64,000 nt of DNA from Bacillus sp. SB49 (lineage in GTDB: Bacteria; Bacillota; Bacilli; Bacillales; Halobacillaceae): assembly GCF_000469135.2 (NCBI RefSeq), contig NZ_CP048117.1, positions 3,509,501-3,573,500 on the forward strand. The letters run 5' to 3'. Position numbers and translations under genes: made by a program. Shown one piece after another: positions 26,262-35,227 of this stretch (the first letter of the stretch is position 1; each line of letters starts with the position of its first letter). A model generated the notes under the pieces. It was not told the origin of the DNA and searched no databases. It worked only from the letters and a program-made list of their open reading frames with translations.

Positions 26262-28049
26262 TCACTGGTGATGACCTTCCGTTACAGGAGATTGCGCTTT
26301 GATCAAATCCGCGTAGAATCCACCCTGATTCATCAGCCGGCGGTGACTACCCTGCTCTATAATTTTTCCGTGCTGCATAACGAGTATTTTATCGGCCGAA
26401 CGGATGGTATGAAGTCTGTGAGCTATGACAAAACTTGTGCGACCCGCCATCAGCCGCTGTAGCGCCGTATTAATTTTACTTTCGGTCAAGCTGTCGATAC
26501 TACTTGTCGCTTCATCCAAAATGAGCAGGGAGGGATCAGCGATCATCGCCCTGGCGATGGAAAGAAGCTGACGTTGACCGTGACTCACTCCTTTTCCATC
26601 GGAATCCAGAACCGTCTCGTACCCTTCAGGAAGGTTTACGATGAACTCATGGGCACGCGCGGCCTTTGCTGCAGCCTCGACTTCTTCATCCGTAGCCTCC
26701 AAGCGGCCGTAGCGGATATTTTCCCTGATAGACAAATGAAACATGGTCGCATCTTGAAGAACCACTCCCATTCTGCTCCTCAGCCAACTTCTGGGTACTC
26801 TCTGAAGATCCACCCCGTCCAAATAAATCGCGCCTGCATCCGGGTCGTAAAACCTGGAAAGAAGCGAAAGAATCGTTGTCTTCCCTGCACCCGTCGGACC
26901 GACAAGTGCAATTGTCTCTCCAGGTTCTGCAACAAAGTTGATATCCACAAGAGTCGGCTGGCCCTCCTCATAAGCGAAGGACACAGAATCAAAACGGATG
27001 TCACCAGATATACTTTCAAGCGGCTCTTCTTTGACCTCACCCTCTACTTCCTCATCCAACACTTGAAATACACGCTGCGCTCCAGCTACTGCCGATAAAA
27101 TCATATTGAACTGATTAGCAAGGTCATTGAGTGGACGGGTAAATTGACGGGAATAAGTGGTGAAAGCAACGATCACACCAATGGAAATACTGCCATTCAA
27201 CGCAAGGATACCACCCGCCCCGATAATAATGGCAAAGCTTACATTATTCAGCATGTTCATTAATTTCGGGATGAATCCTGTGTAAACCTGTGCATAATAA
27301 CCCGATTCCCTGAGTGCTTCATTCTTCTTTTCAAAACGCTCTATTACCTGCTGCTCCTTGGAAAACATGCGGACGACCGGCTGGCCGGTAAACATCTCTT
27401 CCACATACCCGTTCACTTCCCCCAGATCTGTCTGCTGCTGCTTAAAGAAAGGTCCTGTCCGTTTCGTAATCCATTTCATTCCGAAATACATGACAGGAAC
27501 GATAGTCAAAGTCAGCAATGTCAGCAAAGGACTCAGCCATAACATAAGCACAATAGTGCCGGTCAAAGTAAGAACACTGGTAATGAACTGGACGACCGCT
27601 GTGTTCATGGTTCGGCTCACATTCTCGATATCATTAGTCAACCGGCTCATCAGCTCTCCTTGCTGCATCCGTTGAAAATACAGAACCGGAAGTTTTTGTA
27701 CATGGGAGAATAAGTGATTCCGCATTCTGCGAACCGATCCTTGCGCGATATCGATCATCCAGTAGTTTTGCAGCCACAGGAAGACAGATTGACATACGTA
27801 GAGTATGAGCAGCAGGACAAGCATACCGACAAGTGTGTCACGGGAAGGAACTTCGATCACTAAGTCCACGGTTTTGCCAAGTAAATACGGACCTAATAGT
27901 GACAAGGAAGAACTGACCAGAATAGCCGTTATCACCATAATAAACCGCTGCTTTTGGGTCGCCATATATCCCCATATCCTCTGCAGCGTCTCCCACACAC
28001 GGTCAACCTTCGGGGGACTTGTGCCTAATCCTTGATGACGCCTGCTCAT
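26262..28049 (-). CDS. ABC exporter half-transporter, canonical-Walker-B partner (YfiC-like)
   Basis: 595 aa: six-segment membrane domain (about 35-330) and ATPase domain (about 355-590). Walker A is GPTGAGKTT and Walker B LILDEATSSID keeps the catalytic Glu, but the signature is altered to SHGQ instead of SGGQ. This is complementary to the preceding gene, as expected for a heterodimeric exporter with one consensus and one degenerate ATP site. Start overlaps the previous stop (ATGA). Multidrug or lipid export is the usual role; substrate unknown. Confidence 0.9.
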   Translation of the reverse strand: MSRRHQGLGTSPPKVDRVWETLQRIWGYMATQKQRFIMVITAILVSSSLSLLGPYLLGKTVDLVIEVPSRDTLVGMLVLLLILYVCQSVFLWLQNYWMIDIAQGSVRRMRNHLFSHVQKLPVLYFQRMQQGELMSRLTNDIENVSRTMNTAVVQFITSVLTLTGTIVLMLWLSPLLTLLTLTIVPVMYFGMKWITKRTGPFFKQQQTDLGEVNGYVEEMFTGQPVVRMFSKEQQVIERFEKKNEALRESGYYAQVYTGFIPKLMNMLNNVSFAIIIGAGGILALNGSISIGVIVAFTTYSRQFTRPLNDLANQFNMILSAVAGAQRVFQVLDEEVEGEVKEEPLESISGDIRFDSVSFAYEEGQPTLVDINFVAEPGETIALVGPTGAGKTTILSLLSRFYDPDAGAIYLDGVDLQRVPRSWLRSRMGVVLQDATMFHLSIRENIRYGRLEATDEEVEAAAKAARAHEFIVNLPEGYETVLDSDGKGVSHGQRQLLSIARAMIADPSLLILDEATSSIDSLTESKINTALQRLMAGRTSFVIAHRLHTIRSADKILVMQHGKIIEQGSHRRLMNQGGFYADLIKAQSPVTEGHHQ

Positions 28050-29755
28050 GAAATCACCCCTTCCTGCTGGGTTGCATGAACTTCCCGATAAAAATCGTTT
28101 GAGTCCAGTAATTCTTCATGGGTTCCGTTCGCGATCAGCCTGCCGTTCTGAAGCAGCAGAATGGTGTCCGCATTTTCCACGGAGCTGATTTTCTGTGCAA
28201 CGATGAAGACGGTGCAGCGCAGTTCATTTAATGCTTGAAACAACCGTTGTTCCGTATGTGCATCGAGCGCACTTGTACTGTCATCAAGCAAAAGGATTTT
28301 AGGCTTTCGGACGAGCGCTCTCGCTATGGAGAGTCTTTGTTTCTGGCCACCGGAAAAGACGACACCCTTTTGACCGATTTCCGTATCATAGCCGTCAGGA
28401 AGGCTTGAAATGAAGGAGTGAATTTGAGCCCTATCAGCGGCTTCCTTTACTTCCTCTTCCGTCGCATCCTCTTTCCCCCAAGCGATGTTCTCTCGTACGG
28501 AACCAGAGAAGAGATGGACGTCCTGTGGAACCAGACTTATTTGTTTCCGTAATGGCAGGAGGGCGAAGTTCTCCAATTCTTCCCCATCCAAAGACAATTG
28601 CCCGGAGTTTTTTTCATACAGGCGGGGTATTAAATGTAACAAGGACGTTTTTCCTGAACCTGTTTCTCCAAGAATTCCTACGGTTTGACCAGCTTCGATC
28701 TGAAAGGAAATTTCCTGAAGTACACATTCGCCGGATCGCTCAAAAGAAACATCCTGAAAGGTTACAGATCCTTGCAGCTCTTTCGTTACAGGAGAAGACG
28801 GTTCTGCGATGTCCGTATCCTCCCGTCCGACTTCTTCCAGGCGGACCGCTGATGCGTAAGCTCTTGAGAACACCATGATAAGAAACGTAAAAACAGAAAA
28901 AGTAAACAAAATCCTTGTTGCGTAATTGATGATTGCGACCACTTCTCCTGCCTGCAAATCTCCAGCACGCAGCCACTCCCCGCCGAAGAAGAGCAGGAAA
29001 AGAATCACGACGTTCATACCGAGCATAACGACCGGCATCGCCGTTTCCACGAGCCATAGTGCGCGCTTATTCTGCTTTACAAGGTCATCGTTTCTTTCGC
29101 TGAACCGGTCCTTCTCATGTGCTTGTCTATAGAATCCCTTAATGAGACGGATGCCTGTTAAATTCTCACGGATGACGGTATTCAGGGCATCCAGCTTAGT
29201 TTGGACGTTTCTAAAAAGCCGGACTCCTTTAGTCAGAACAAAATACAAAAAAACGAGCAGAAACGGAACACTGCCGAGCATGATTACAGCCAGACGGACA
29301 TCAATTGTAAAGGCCATTATTAATGCGAAAACTATGAATAATGGCGCCCGGAGACCGATACGAACAAACATGAACAAAAAGTTCTGAATCTGGATGACAT
29401 CGTTTGTGACCCTTGTTACCAGACTCGGCGTAGGAATACGCTGGAAGTTTTCATCTGTGAACGCCTGTACCTGCCGGAAGAGGTCCCTGCGGAGATCATA
29501 CCCTACCCCCTGACTAAAACGGGATGCATAAAAAGAGTTCGTAATTCCGGCTGCAAACGCGGTTAAAGACAACAACAACAAGATCCCTCCCCAAAGAGCT
29601 ACGACAGAATATTGTTCCTGAAGAATTCCATCATCAATGATCTTAGCCATTAAAAGAGGCTGGACTAACTCCACAACCAGTTCCAACAGCATCAAAATTA
29701 ACGCTATGGATGCCGAGCTTTTATAAGTCTTTGTATAAGCCAACACGTAACGCAT
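28046..29755 (-). CDS. ABC exporter half-transporter, degenerate-Walker-B partner (YfiB-like)
   Basis: 569 aa from the ATG at 29755 (GGAGGAGG upstream); 34 further codons are open but have no ribosome site. Six membrane segments precede an ATPase domain with Walker A GETGSGKTS, a canonical SGGQKQR signature, and Walker B LLLDDSTSALD in which Asp replaces the catalytic Glu. Length and order match B. subtilis YfiB-YfiC. It faces an HxlR regulator gene across a 289-bp intergenic region, a candidate controller. Confidence 0.9.
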   Translation of the reverse strand: MRYVLAYTKTYKSSASIALILMLLELVVELVQPLLMAKIIDDGILQEQYSVVALWGGILLLLSLTAFAAGITNSFYASRFSQGVGYDLRRDLFRQVQAFTDENFQRIPTPSLVTRVTNDVIQIQNFLFMFVRIGLRAPLFIVFALIMAFTIDVRLAVIMLGSVPFLLVFLYFVLTKGVRLFRNVQTKLDALNTVIRENLTGIRLIKGFYRQAHEKDRFSERNDDLVKQNKRALWLVETAMPVVMLGMNVVILFLLFFGGEWLRAGDLQAGEVVAIINYATRILFTFSVFTFLIMVFSRAYASAVRLEEVGREDTDIAEPSSPVTKELQGSVTFQDVSFERSGECVLQEISFQIEAGQTVGILGETGSGKTSLLHLIPRLYEKNSGQLSLDGEELENFALLPLRKQISLVPQDVHLFSGSVRENIAWGKEDATEEEVKEAADRAQIHSFISSLPDGYDTEIGQKGVVFSGGQKQRLSIARALVRKPKILLLDDSTSALDAHTEQRLFQALNELRCTVFIVAQKISSVENADTILLLQNGRLIANGTHEELLDSNDFYREVHATQQEGVIS

Positions 29756-29911
29756 GAAGGAACCTCCTCCTCTCCTTACAGGTTTCTTGAAACCTACTTC
29801 AGCCAGGGTTATACAGACATTCTCTTTTTTAAATATTTCAGTATAACTTTTGTACAACCCTTACGACAGTATACGGGGCCTTACCCCTATCCAAAAACCC
29901 GGGCTTAGTCG

Positions 29912-29940
29912 TTGTTTAATAAGCAAAAATCCGGCATAAT
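29912..29940 (+). promoter_or_regulatory. Candidate promoter for the small protein-HxlR pair
   Basis: TTGTTT (29912-29917), 17-bp spacer, CATAAT (29935-29940); about 100 nt of leader to the first gene. Confidence 0.45.
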
Positions 29941-30044
29941 GGGAATGTATCGCTAACATATATGTAAGTACTTGTGGGAATTGCACAAACAAAATAGAAT
30001 TATATTAATAATGCTTTAAGTACGACGGAGGAAGGTGATGCTTG

Positions 30045-30236
30045 ATGGACAATATAAAACCGATTTTTCCAGTGACGGAAGAGCTCCTCGAACTCGTCGA
30101 TTTGCTCAATCAGGTCTCTACGGACAACGAAGACCAGGTCATTCCTCAAACCATGGCTGTTCTGAACAAGGTTTATGCTCAAGGCATCATGGAAGGTTAT
30201 GAAAAAGCGATGGAGAAACAAAAAACAAAAAAATAA
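30045..30236 (+). CDS. Small hypothetical protein upstream of HxlR gene
   Basis: 63 aa from the ATG at 30045, which has GGAGGAAGGTG 7 nt upstream. The protein is soluble, mostly helical and charged, with a polar Lys-rich tail (EKQKTKK). I do not recognise a family. The good ribosome site and 18-bp spacing to the following regulator gene support it as a real gene in a two-gene operon. Confidence 0.65.
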   Translation: MDNIKPIFPVTEELLELVDLLNQVSTDNEDQVIPQTMAVLNKVYAQGIMEGYEKAMEKQKTKK

Positions 30237-30254
30237 AAGAACGAGGTGGATGGA

Positions 30255-30626
30255 GTGACAGGGAAAACCACCGGGATCGATGTCACCCTTGATATTGTCT
30301 GCGGCAAATGGAAAGGACTGATCCTTTGGCAGCTGCTGCATATTGATTCAATCCGATTCAACGAGTTACGCCGCTCTATAGAGGGGAACATCTCCTCCCG
30401 AATCCTTACCAGGGAATTAAAGATGCTGATTGATGACGGTTTAATCGAGCGAATCGATTATGGAACCGTCCCTCCCAAAGTGGAATACCGCATCACTCCT
30501 TATGGGAAAACGACATCCACGTTTTTGGAAAGTATGAACCGCTGGGGGCTTATACATAATCAAATAAGTCTGTCAGATAAGGACATTACCAGTGAAATAC
30601 AACATAAGAAGGATAACAGCTGCTGA
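30255..30626 (+). CDS. HxlR-family winged-helix transcriptional regulator
   Basis: 123 aa from a GTG at 30255 with GAGGTGG 5 nt upstream; an in-frame GTG 9 nt earlier is less well placed. The opening DVTLDIVCGKWKGLILWQLL has the HxlR-type redox-capable Cys next to GKWK, and FNELRRSIEGNISSRILTRELKML is the recognition helix region. Such proteins (YodB, HypR, CatR) often sense quinones or electrophiles by a cysteine. The divergent ABC exporter is a plausible target. Confidence 0.85.
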   Translation: MTGKTTGIDVTLDIVCGKWKGLILWQLLHIDSIRFNELRRSIEGNISSRILTRELKMLIDDGLIERIDYGTVPPKVEYRITPYGKTTSTFLESMNRWGLIHNQISLSDKDITSEIQHKKDNSC

Positions 30627-30631
30627 AAGAA

Positions 30632-30665
30632 GAAGAGGCCCTTGAACGAGTGAAGAGGCCTCTTC
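30632..30665. terminator. Probable bidirectional terminator
   Basis: GAAGAGGCC/GGCCTCTTC 9-bp stem with a 16-nt loop between convergent genes; only weak T-richness (TTCTTTC) on the minus strand. Confidence 0.45.
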
Positions 30666-30673
30666 GGAATGGA

Positions 30674-31666
30674 TCAAAACGAACGATCTGCCGGATAAGT
30701 AAGGCCGATTTGTCTACGGGCTTCTTCCATTACCTTCGCTGCGATCAAAGTATGTGTCAATGAATTATTTCCAGCATGATTTTTCTCACCTTTAACAAGA
30801 GAAACGAATGCTTCGGTCTCATAGTACATAGGAAGAAACTCCTTTTCTTCCACTTCCAACTCCTCCACGCTTCCATCTCTGTATCTAATCTGTATGTCCT
30901 TCGGTTCTGAAATATTAGGAATGACTATGGTACCTTCTTCTCCCTGAATTTCCGACGGTGCATACGCATTGATGATTTTCGAATGCATGACGACACCTTC
31001 CATATCCTTATATCGGGCTAAGACGGTACCTTCTCCATCCACGCCGGATTCAAGCATCACCCCGTTTGCCTTTACTTCCTCCGGAGCCCCGAACAGGGTG
31101 ACCATCGGATAAATCCCATAAATACCGAGATCCATCAGAGACCCGTTGGATAGAGAAGGTTGGAAAGCATTTAATACTTCCCCTTCTCTGTAAGCATCAT
31201 AACGGGAAGAATATTTGCAGAAAACACCTACGTACCTTCTGACCTTTCCAATCTTATGTAAATTCTCCTGAACAGCAAGAAAACCGGGCATCACCGTGGA
31301 TTTGACAGCTTCCATAAGGACGACACCATTCTCCTTTGCCACTTGAATCATCGATGCGATCTCCTGTTGATTGGACGCCATCGGCTTCTCACACAGAACA
31401 TGCTTCCCAGCCTTCATAAGCTCAACAGCCTGTCGGGCATGAAAGGCGTTTGGACTGGCAATATATACAGCATCCACTTTATCACTTTCAGCCAGTGCAT
31501 GGATGTTTGTGTACGTTTGGGAAACTCCATAATTCTCCGCAAATGCTTTGGCACGGCTTTCCGTCCTGGAATAGACTGCTGTCAGTTCTACCTCTTTATG
31601 CTGACGGGCCGCCTCTATCCACTTCTCTGTAATCGTATTTGTTCCGATCACTGCGAACCTGATCAT
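30674..31666 (-). CDS. Gfo/Idh/MocA family oxidoreductase
   Basis: 330 aa from the ATG at 31666 (GGGGTGTTAGGA upstream; an extension of 14 codons is unsupported). N-terminal Rossmann domain with FAVIGTNTITEKW in place of the usual GxGxxG, then the dinucleotide-domain signature CEKPMASN containing the conserved EKP motif, and a C-terminal beta-sheet substrate domain. It reduces or oxidises a sugar or related polyol with NAD(P); substrate unknown. It is a single gene bounded by terminators. Confidence 0.85.
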   Translation of the reverse strand: MIRFAVIGTNTITEKWIEAARQHKEVELTAVYSRTESRAKAFAENYGVSQTYTNIHALAESDKVDAVYIASPNAFHARQAVELMKAGKHVLCEKPMASNQQEIASMIQVAKENGVVLMEAVKSTVMPGFLAVQENLHKIGKVRRYVGVFCKYSSRYDAYREGEVLNAFQPSLSNGSLMDLGIYGIYPMVTLFGAPEEVKANGVMLESGVDGEGTVLARYKDMEGVVMHSKIINAYAPSEIQGEEGTIVIPNISEPKDIQIRYRDGSVEELEVEEKEFLPMYYETEAFVSLVKGEKNHAGNNSLTHTLIAAKVMEEARRQIGLTYPADRSF

Positions 31667-31738
31667 TCCTAACACCCCATTCGTTAATGTAGCACTATTA
31701 TACAACACACCAATGAAAAGACCTACCTGATGGAAATT

Positions 31739-32434
31739 TCAGTCGATGTGCTTCAGACCAATTTCAGCAAGGATTTCCTGGCCTTCTGTCGTCGGGTGGA
31801 CGTCTCCTTCGATGATCAGCTTCGGCTTTCCCTCAAAAGCCTTATGGGCATCGATCAACTTCACAGAAGCGAAATGCTGGAGCAGTTTAATGACAGATGC
31901 ATACTGCTGATTGATATAGGATAATGGTGTCGAAAGTTTCTCCCCTGCTGCCGGATAAGGGTTATAGATATTGTAGACGAGAACCTTCCCGTCAGTCAGT
32001 TGATCGATTTCTAATATAGTTGAATAAACATTGTAGATAAGGTCTCTGATAATCGGCGCCGCTTCCTCCATCTTCAAACCCTTCAAGCCACCATTTTTCT
32101 TAAGAATATTCAGCAGGTCATTCCCTCCAATATAGAGGACGACATAGTCGGCGTCATGAAGCGCTTCACGAAATATATCATTAGAACGGACGGCCTGAAG
32201 CAGTTCTTCCGATGTAAGACCAGGGATGCTTAAGTTGATGACCTCCATATCACGCTCCGTACCAATAAGGGATGGGAACGATTGCTTAGGAGGATTTAAG
32301 TTCCCTTCTACCAGGTTGTATCCAAACGGAATGGAGTCTCCTACCGCGACCATTCTTTTATCTTGAAAAGCTCCGGCGGTAAGCGGAAAGGACAAGACGA
32401 GAAACAGAGCAGTCAATATCGATATAACTTTCAC
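31739..32434 (-). CDS. Secreted SGNH/GDSL-family hydrolase
   Basis: 231 aa from a GTG at 32434 with AGGGG 9 nt upstream; an ATG three codons earlier touches that ribosome site and is less likely. Signal peptide MKVISILTALFLVLSFPLTAGA. Block I VAVGDSIPFGYN supplies the catalytic Ser, block III YIGGNDLL the oxyanion Gly/Asn, and GDVHPTTEGQ the Asp-His pair, so it is an active esterase/lipase of the YpmR type. Substrate unknown. Confidence 0.83.
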   Translation of the reverse strand: MKVISILTALFLVLSFPLTAGAFQDKRMVAVGDSIPFGYNLVEGNLNPPKQSFPSLIGTERDMEVINLSIPGLTSEELLQAVRSNDIFREALHDADYVVLYIGGNDLLNILKKNGGLKGLKMEEAAPIIRDLIYNVYSTILEIDQLTDGKVLVYNIYNPYPAAGEKLSTPLSYINQQYASVIKLLQHFASVKLIDAHKAFEGKPKLIIEGDVHPTTEGQEILAEIGLKHID

Positions 32435-32495
32435 CTTATACATCCCCTGTTCTTGAATTATGTAAGACAGGGCACCCGCTAAGGCACCCGTCTGA

Positions 32496-33164
32496 CTATT
32501 TCCGAATAAACATCTGTACCCATTGGTTTCCGTCTTCGGAAAATCCGACTCCTACATGGGTCATGTTCTTATCCATTATGTTCTTGCGGTGTCCGGGACT
32601 GTTCAACCATCCTTTGACAACCTCATCCGGTGTGCTTTGTCCTGCCGCTATGTTTTCAGAGGCCTTTCTATAATCGACCCCATACTCTTTCAACATTTCA
32701 AACGGACTTCCATACTTCGGTGATGTATGAGAGAAGTAATTGTTTTCTGCCATATCTTCGGATTTATCCTGGGCTACCTCTTCCACCTCATTACTATTCT
32801 TCAAAGGCTGAAGTCCTTGTTTTTCTCTAGCTTCATTTGTAAGATCCAAGACCTTCTGTTGAAAATCCCCTTCTGGTGCGGCAGACTGATCCTGACCGTC
32901 TTTTTGCTCAAATAAGTATGGATCCTGCGCTGTACCATTCGGGTTCATCCCTTCGAAAGGAATGTTCGCGTCAAAACGATTCTGTCCGTTCCCATACTGC
33001 CCATAATTTCCGCGATCCTGCGTCCCACGGTCTGCAGGATCAAAACTGACCTCATTTAAATTATTCTGCTGTCTTTCCCGTGCAGATTGGTCTGTTGTAT
33101 TACAAGCCGCAAGCATGATGAGCATCATGACGGCAAATGCTGTGTACCATAAATGTTTAGGCAT
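32496..33164 (-). CDS. CAP-domain lipoprotein
   Basis: 222 aa. Lipobox LAAC with the acylated Cys at 21 after a hydrophobic leader. A low-complexity Gln/Asn/Gly/Asp linker (about 25-85, with GQYGNGQNR) spaces the C-terminal CAP domain (about 100-222), which has YFSHTSPKYGSPFEM, ASENIAAGQ, GWLNSPGHRKNIM and HVGVGF. Paralogue of the secreted CAP protein at 8356-9072; this one would be tethered to the membrane. AGGAGG site upstream. Confidence 0.88.
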   Translation of the reverse strand: MPKHLWYTAFAVMMLIMLAACNTTDQSARERQQNNLNEVSFDPADRGTQDRGNYGQYGNGQNRFDANIPFEGMNPNGTAQDPYLFEQKDGQDQSAAPEGDFQQKVLDLTNEAREKQGLQPLKNSNEVEEVAQDKSEDMAENNYFSHTSPKYGSPFEMLKEYGVDYRKASENIAAGQSTPDEVVKGWLNSPGHRKNIMDKNMTHVGVGFSEDGNQWVQMFIRK

Positions 33165-33251
33165 GTTTCTTTATCCTCCTCAGGAATTTCATCAGTTTTA
33201 CTATGTACGCCCAATCAAAACTTATCCATGAGAAGATGTTCCATCCCAAAT

Positions 33252-33280
33252 AAAAAAAGAGCGGAATCCCGCTCCCTTTT
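33252..33280. terminator. Terminator of the Cys-rich small protein gene
   Basis: GAGCGG-AATC-CCGCTC hairpin followed on the minus strand by TTTTTTTA. Confidence 0.8.
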
Positions 33281-33283
33281 CCC

Positions 33284-33487
33284 TTACATATGACAATCCG
33301 GACAACAATGTTGGCAGCCATTGACCTTGTCAAATGTATTTCGCGCTTCCTCGAGTGCACTGCTGCACTCGCTATGTCCGCCTAAAGCAAGCAGGTTCTT
33401 CTCGAAAGGCATGAAATTACAACCTTCGACATGCACCTCATGTCCGCCGTCTGCCTGCTGATTCTGATTCGCAAAATATTGAGCCAC
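33284..33487 (-). CDS. Small cysteine-rich hypothetical protein
   Basis: 67 aa from a GTG at 33487 with AAGGAGG 8 nt upstream; the frame is open further but without a ribosome site. Six cysteines: C23, C41 and a terminal GCQHCCPDCHM (C58, C61, C62, C65) with nearby His, suggesting metal binding or disulfide structure. No signal peptide, so cytoplasmic or spore-associated. I do not recognise a family. It has its own terminator. Confidence 0.65.
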   Translation of the reverse strand: MAQYFANQNQQADGGHEVHVEGCNFMPFEKNLLALGGHSECSSALEEARNTFDKVNGCQHCCPDCHM

Positions 33488-33624
33488 TAATATCTCCTCC
33501 TTAGCCTCTTTGTACCCGGACAAGATGAATTGAAACCGGAAAGGAAGCGTTATCCACACTGTTTTAAATGCTTCATGGTAGGATAAAGCATAGAACCAAA
33601 ACCATAACGAAAGGCGGAACAACT

Positions 33625-34527
33625 ATGCAACGCGTATCTATTACGGAAGACATGTCTTACTCAAGACTCATCCACGGCCTTTGGAGGCTGGCAGACTGGA
33701 AGCAGACGAAGGAAGAAACATTGGAGTTAATGGAATATAACCTTGATCTCGGCATCACAACTTTCGATCATGCAGATATTTACGGAAGTTACACGTGTGA
33801 GGCTTTATTCGGGGAAGCTTTGGCTCTAAAACCATCCTTACGAGAAAAAATGGAGATCGTGACGAAATGCGGCATCGTCCTTCCTTCCAAAAACCGGCCT
33901 GAGCATAAATCACACCATTACAATACAAGCCGGGAGCATATACTCACCTCTGTGGATCATTCGTTGACCAACCTCCAAACCGATTATATCGACACTTTGC
34001 TTATTCACCGCCCGGATCCTTTCATGGACGGAGAGGAAGTGGCGGCCGCTTTCACTCAATTGAAAAAGGAAGGCAAAGTCCGGCATTTTGGTGTGTCCAA
34101 TTTTAAAAATCACCAATGGACTATGCTTCAATCCTATTTGGATTTCCCATTAGTGACCAACCAACTGGAGCTCTCCGCCATACAGCTTGAAAATTTCGAA
34201 GATGGTACGCTGAATGCATGCCAGGAGAAACGTACGGCACCAATGGCATGGTCTCCTTTGGGCGGTGGAGATATTTTCCACTCCAATGACGAGAAAGACG
34301 TGCGCCTGCGCGACAGCTTACATAGGGTGAAGGATGAAATCGGAGCGGATGGTATCGATCAAGTGCTTTATGCCTGGCTGCTGGCACACCCGGCCTCGAT
34401 TATGCCGATTATCGGTTCCGGCAAGAAGGAGCGGGTTCTCCAAGCTGTCCGCGCGCTCGATTACCAATTAAACCGCGATCAGTGGTTTGATATCCTGCAA
34501 AGTTCAATGGGGCATGACATCCCATAA
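33625..34527 (+). CDS. Aldo/keto reductase (YdhF-like)
   Basis: 300 aa from the ATG at 33625 (AAAGGCGG upstream). The opening ITEDMSYSRLIHGLWRLADW, the catalytic region TTFDHADIYGSYTCEALFG (Asp and Tyr), KCGIVLP (Lys) and LLIHRPDPFMD (His) give the full AKR tetrad; the C-terminal IIGSGKKERVLQA binds NADPH. It resembles E. coli YdhF. Substrate unknown; stand-alone gene closed by a strong shared terminator. Confidence 0.87.
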   Translation: MQRVSITEDMSYSRLIHGLWRLADWKQTKEETLELMEYNLDLGITTFDHADIYGSYTCEALFGEALALKPSLREKMEIVTKCGIVLPSKNRPEHKSHHYNTSREHILTSVDHSLTNLQTDYIDTLLIHRPDPFMDGEEVAAAFTQLKKEGKVRHFGVSNFKNHQWTMLQSYLDFPLVTNQLELSAIQLENFEDGTLNACQEKRTAPMAWSPLGGGDIFHSNDEKDVRLRDSLHRVKDEIGADGIDQVLYAWLLAHPASIMPIIGSGKKERVLQAVRALDYQLNRDQWFDILQSSMGHDIP

Positions 34528-34568
34528 TGGATGTGTTAACGGCTTTAAGTGTTACACAGACTTTTTAA

Positions 34569-34605
34569 AAAAGGAGTTCCGGCAATGTTTGCCGGAACTC
34601 CTTTT
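34569..34605. terminator. Bidirectional terminator between AKR gene and thiE
   Basis: 17-bp perfect arms AAAAGGAGTTCCGGCAA and its complement around a 3-nt loop, with A/T tracts on both sides. Confidence 0.92.
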
Positions 34606-34609
34606 GTTT

Positions 34610-35227
34610 TTATAATGACTGAACCGCTCGTTCAATGTCCGCGGCTTTCGTCACGGCCGATACGACAGCGACGCCGGCCGCCCCTGCCTCCATGACAAGA
34701 TGCGCATTATGCTCATCAATGCCCCCGATACCGACGACTGGTAATTCGGGATGAGTCATCCGTATATCACGAATAAACTCCGGACCCGTAACTGGATTAG
34801 CATCACGCTTCGTGGAAGTAGGAAAAATCGGCCCGGCACCAACATAATCGACTAGATGAAGAGGACTTTGTTCCAGGTGATTCCTATCGGACAAAGATAG
34901 GCCGATCACAGCGTCAGGGTATGCCGCCCGGATACTCTCTACCTGAGCATCTTCCTGCCCCACATGAATGGCCTCGGCCTCCAAAACTTCGAACAGTCGG
35001 ATGTCATCATTGACGACAAATAAGACGTTGTTTGCATCACATACCCGCTTCAAAGCACGCCCGAGTTCGACTTTATCTTCCCACTCCATAGAACCATCCC
35101 CCTTTTCCCGGAATTGAAAAGCCGTGATTCCGCCGGAAACAGCTTCAGACAGCGTTTCCAAAGGATCTTTTACACAGTCTTGGCTACCCATGACTAAATA
35201 CTTCCGCAGACGATGGGAAAGTGTCAT
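34610..35227 (-). CDS. thiE: Thiamine-phosphate synthase
   Basis: 205 aa TIM barrel joining HMP-PP and thiazole phosphate to thiamine phosphate. Motifs: FQFREKG, NDDIRLFEVLEAEAIHVGQED, VGAGPIFPTSTKRDA and VVGIGGIDEHN, all typical of ThiE. The ATG has GGAGGAAGG upstream and overlaps the thiM stop by 4 nt. Last gene of tenA-thiD-thiM-thiE. Confidence 0.94.
   Translation of the reverse strand: MTLSHRLRKYLVMGSQDCVKDPLETLSEAVSGGITAFQFREKGDGSMEWEDKVELGRALKRVCDANNVLFVVNDDIRLFEVLEAEAIHVGQEDAQVESIRAAYPDAVIGLSLSDRNHLEQSPLHLVDYVGAGPIFPTSTKRDANPVTGPEFIRDIRMTHPELPVVGIGGIDEHNAHLVMEAGAAGVAVVSAVTKAADIERAVQSL

Noticed and set aside
24265-33558. Isolated perfect DnaA boxes at 24265, 25259 and 33550
   Set aside because: Single 9-mers, two inside or beside coding sequence; without clustering they are close to chance and are not reported as sites.
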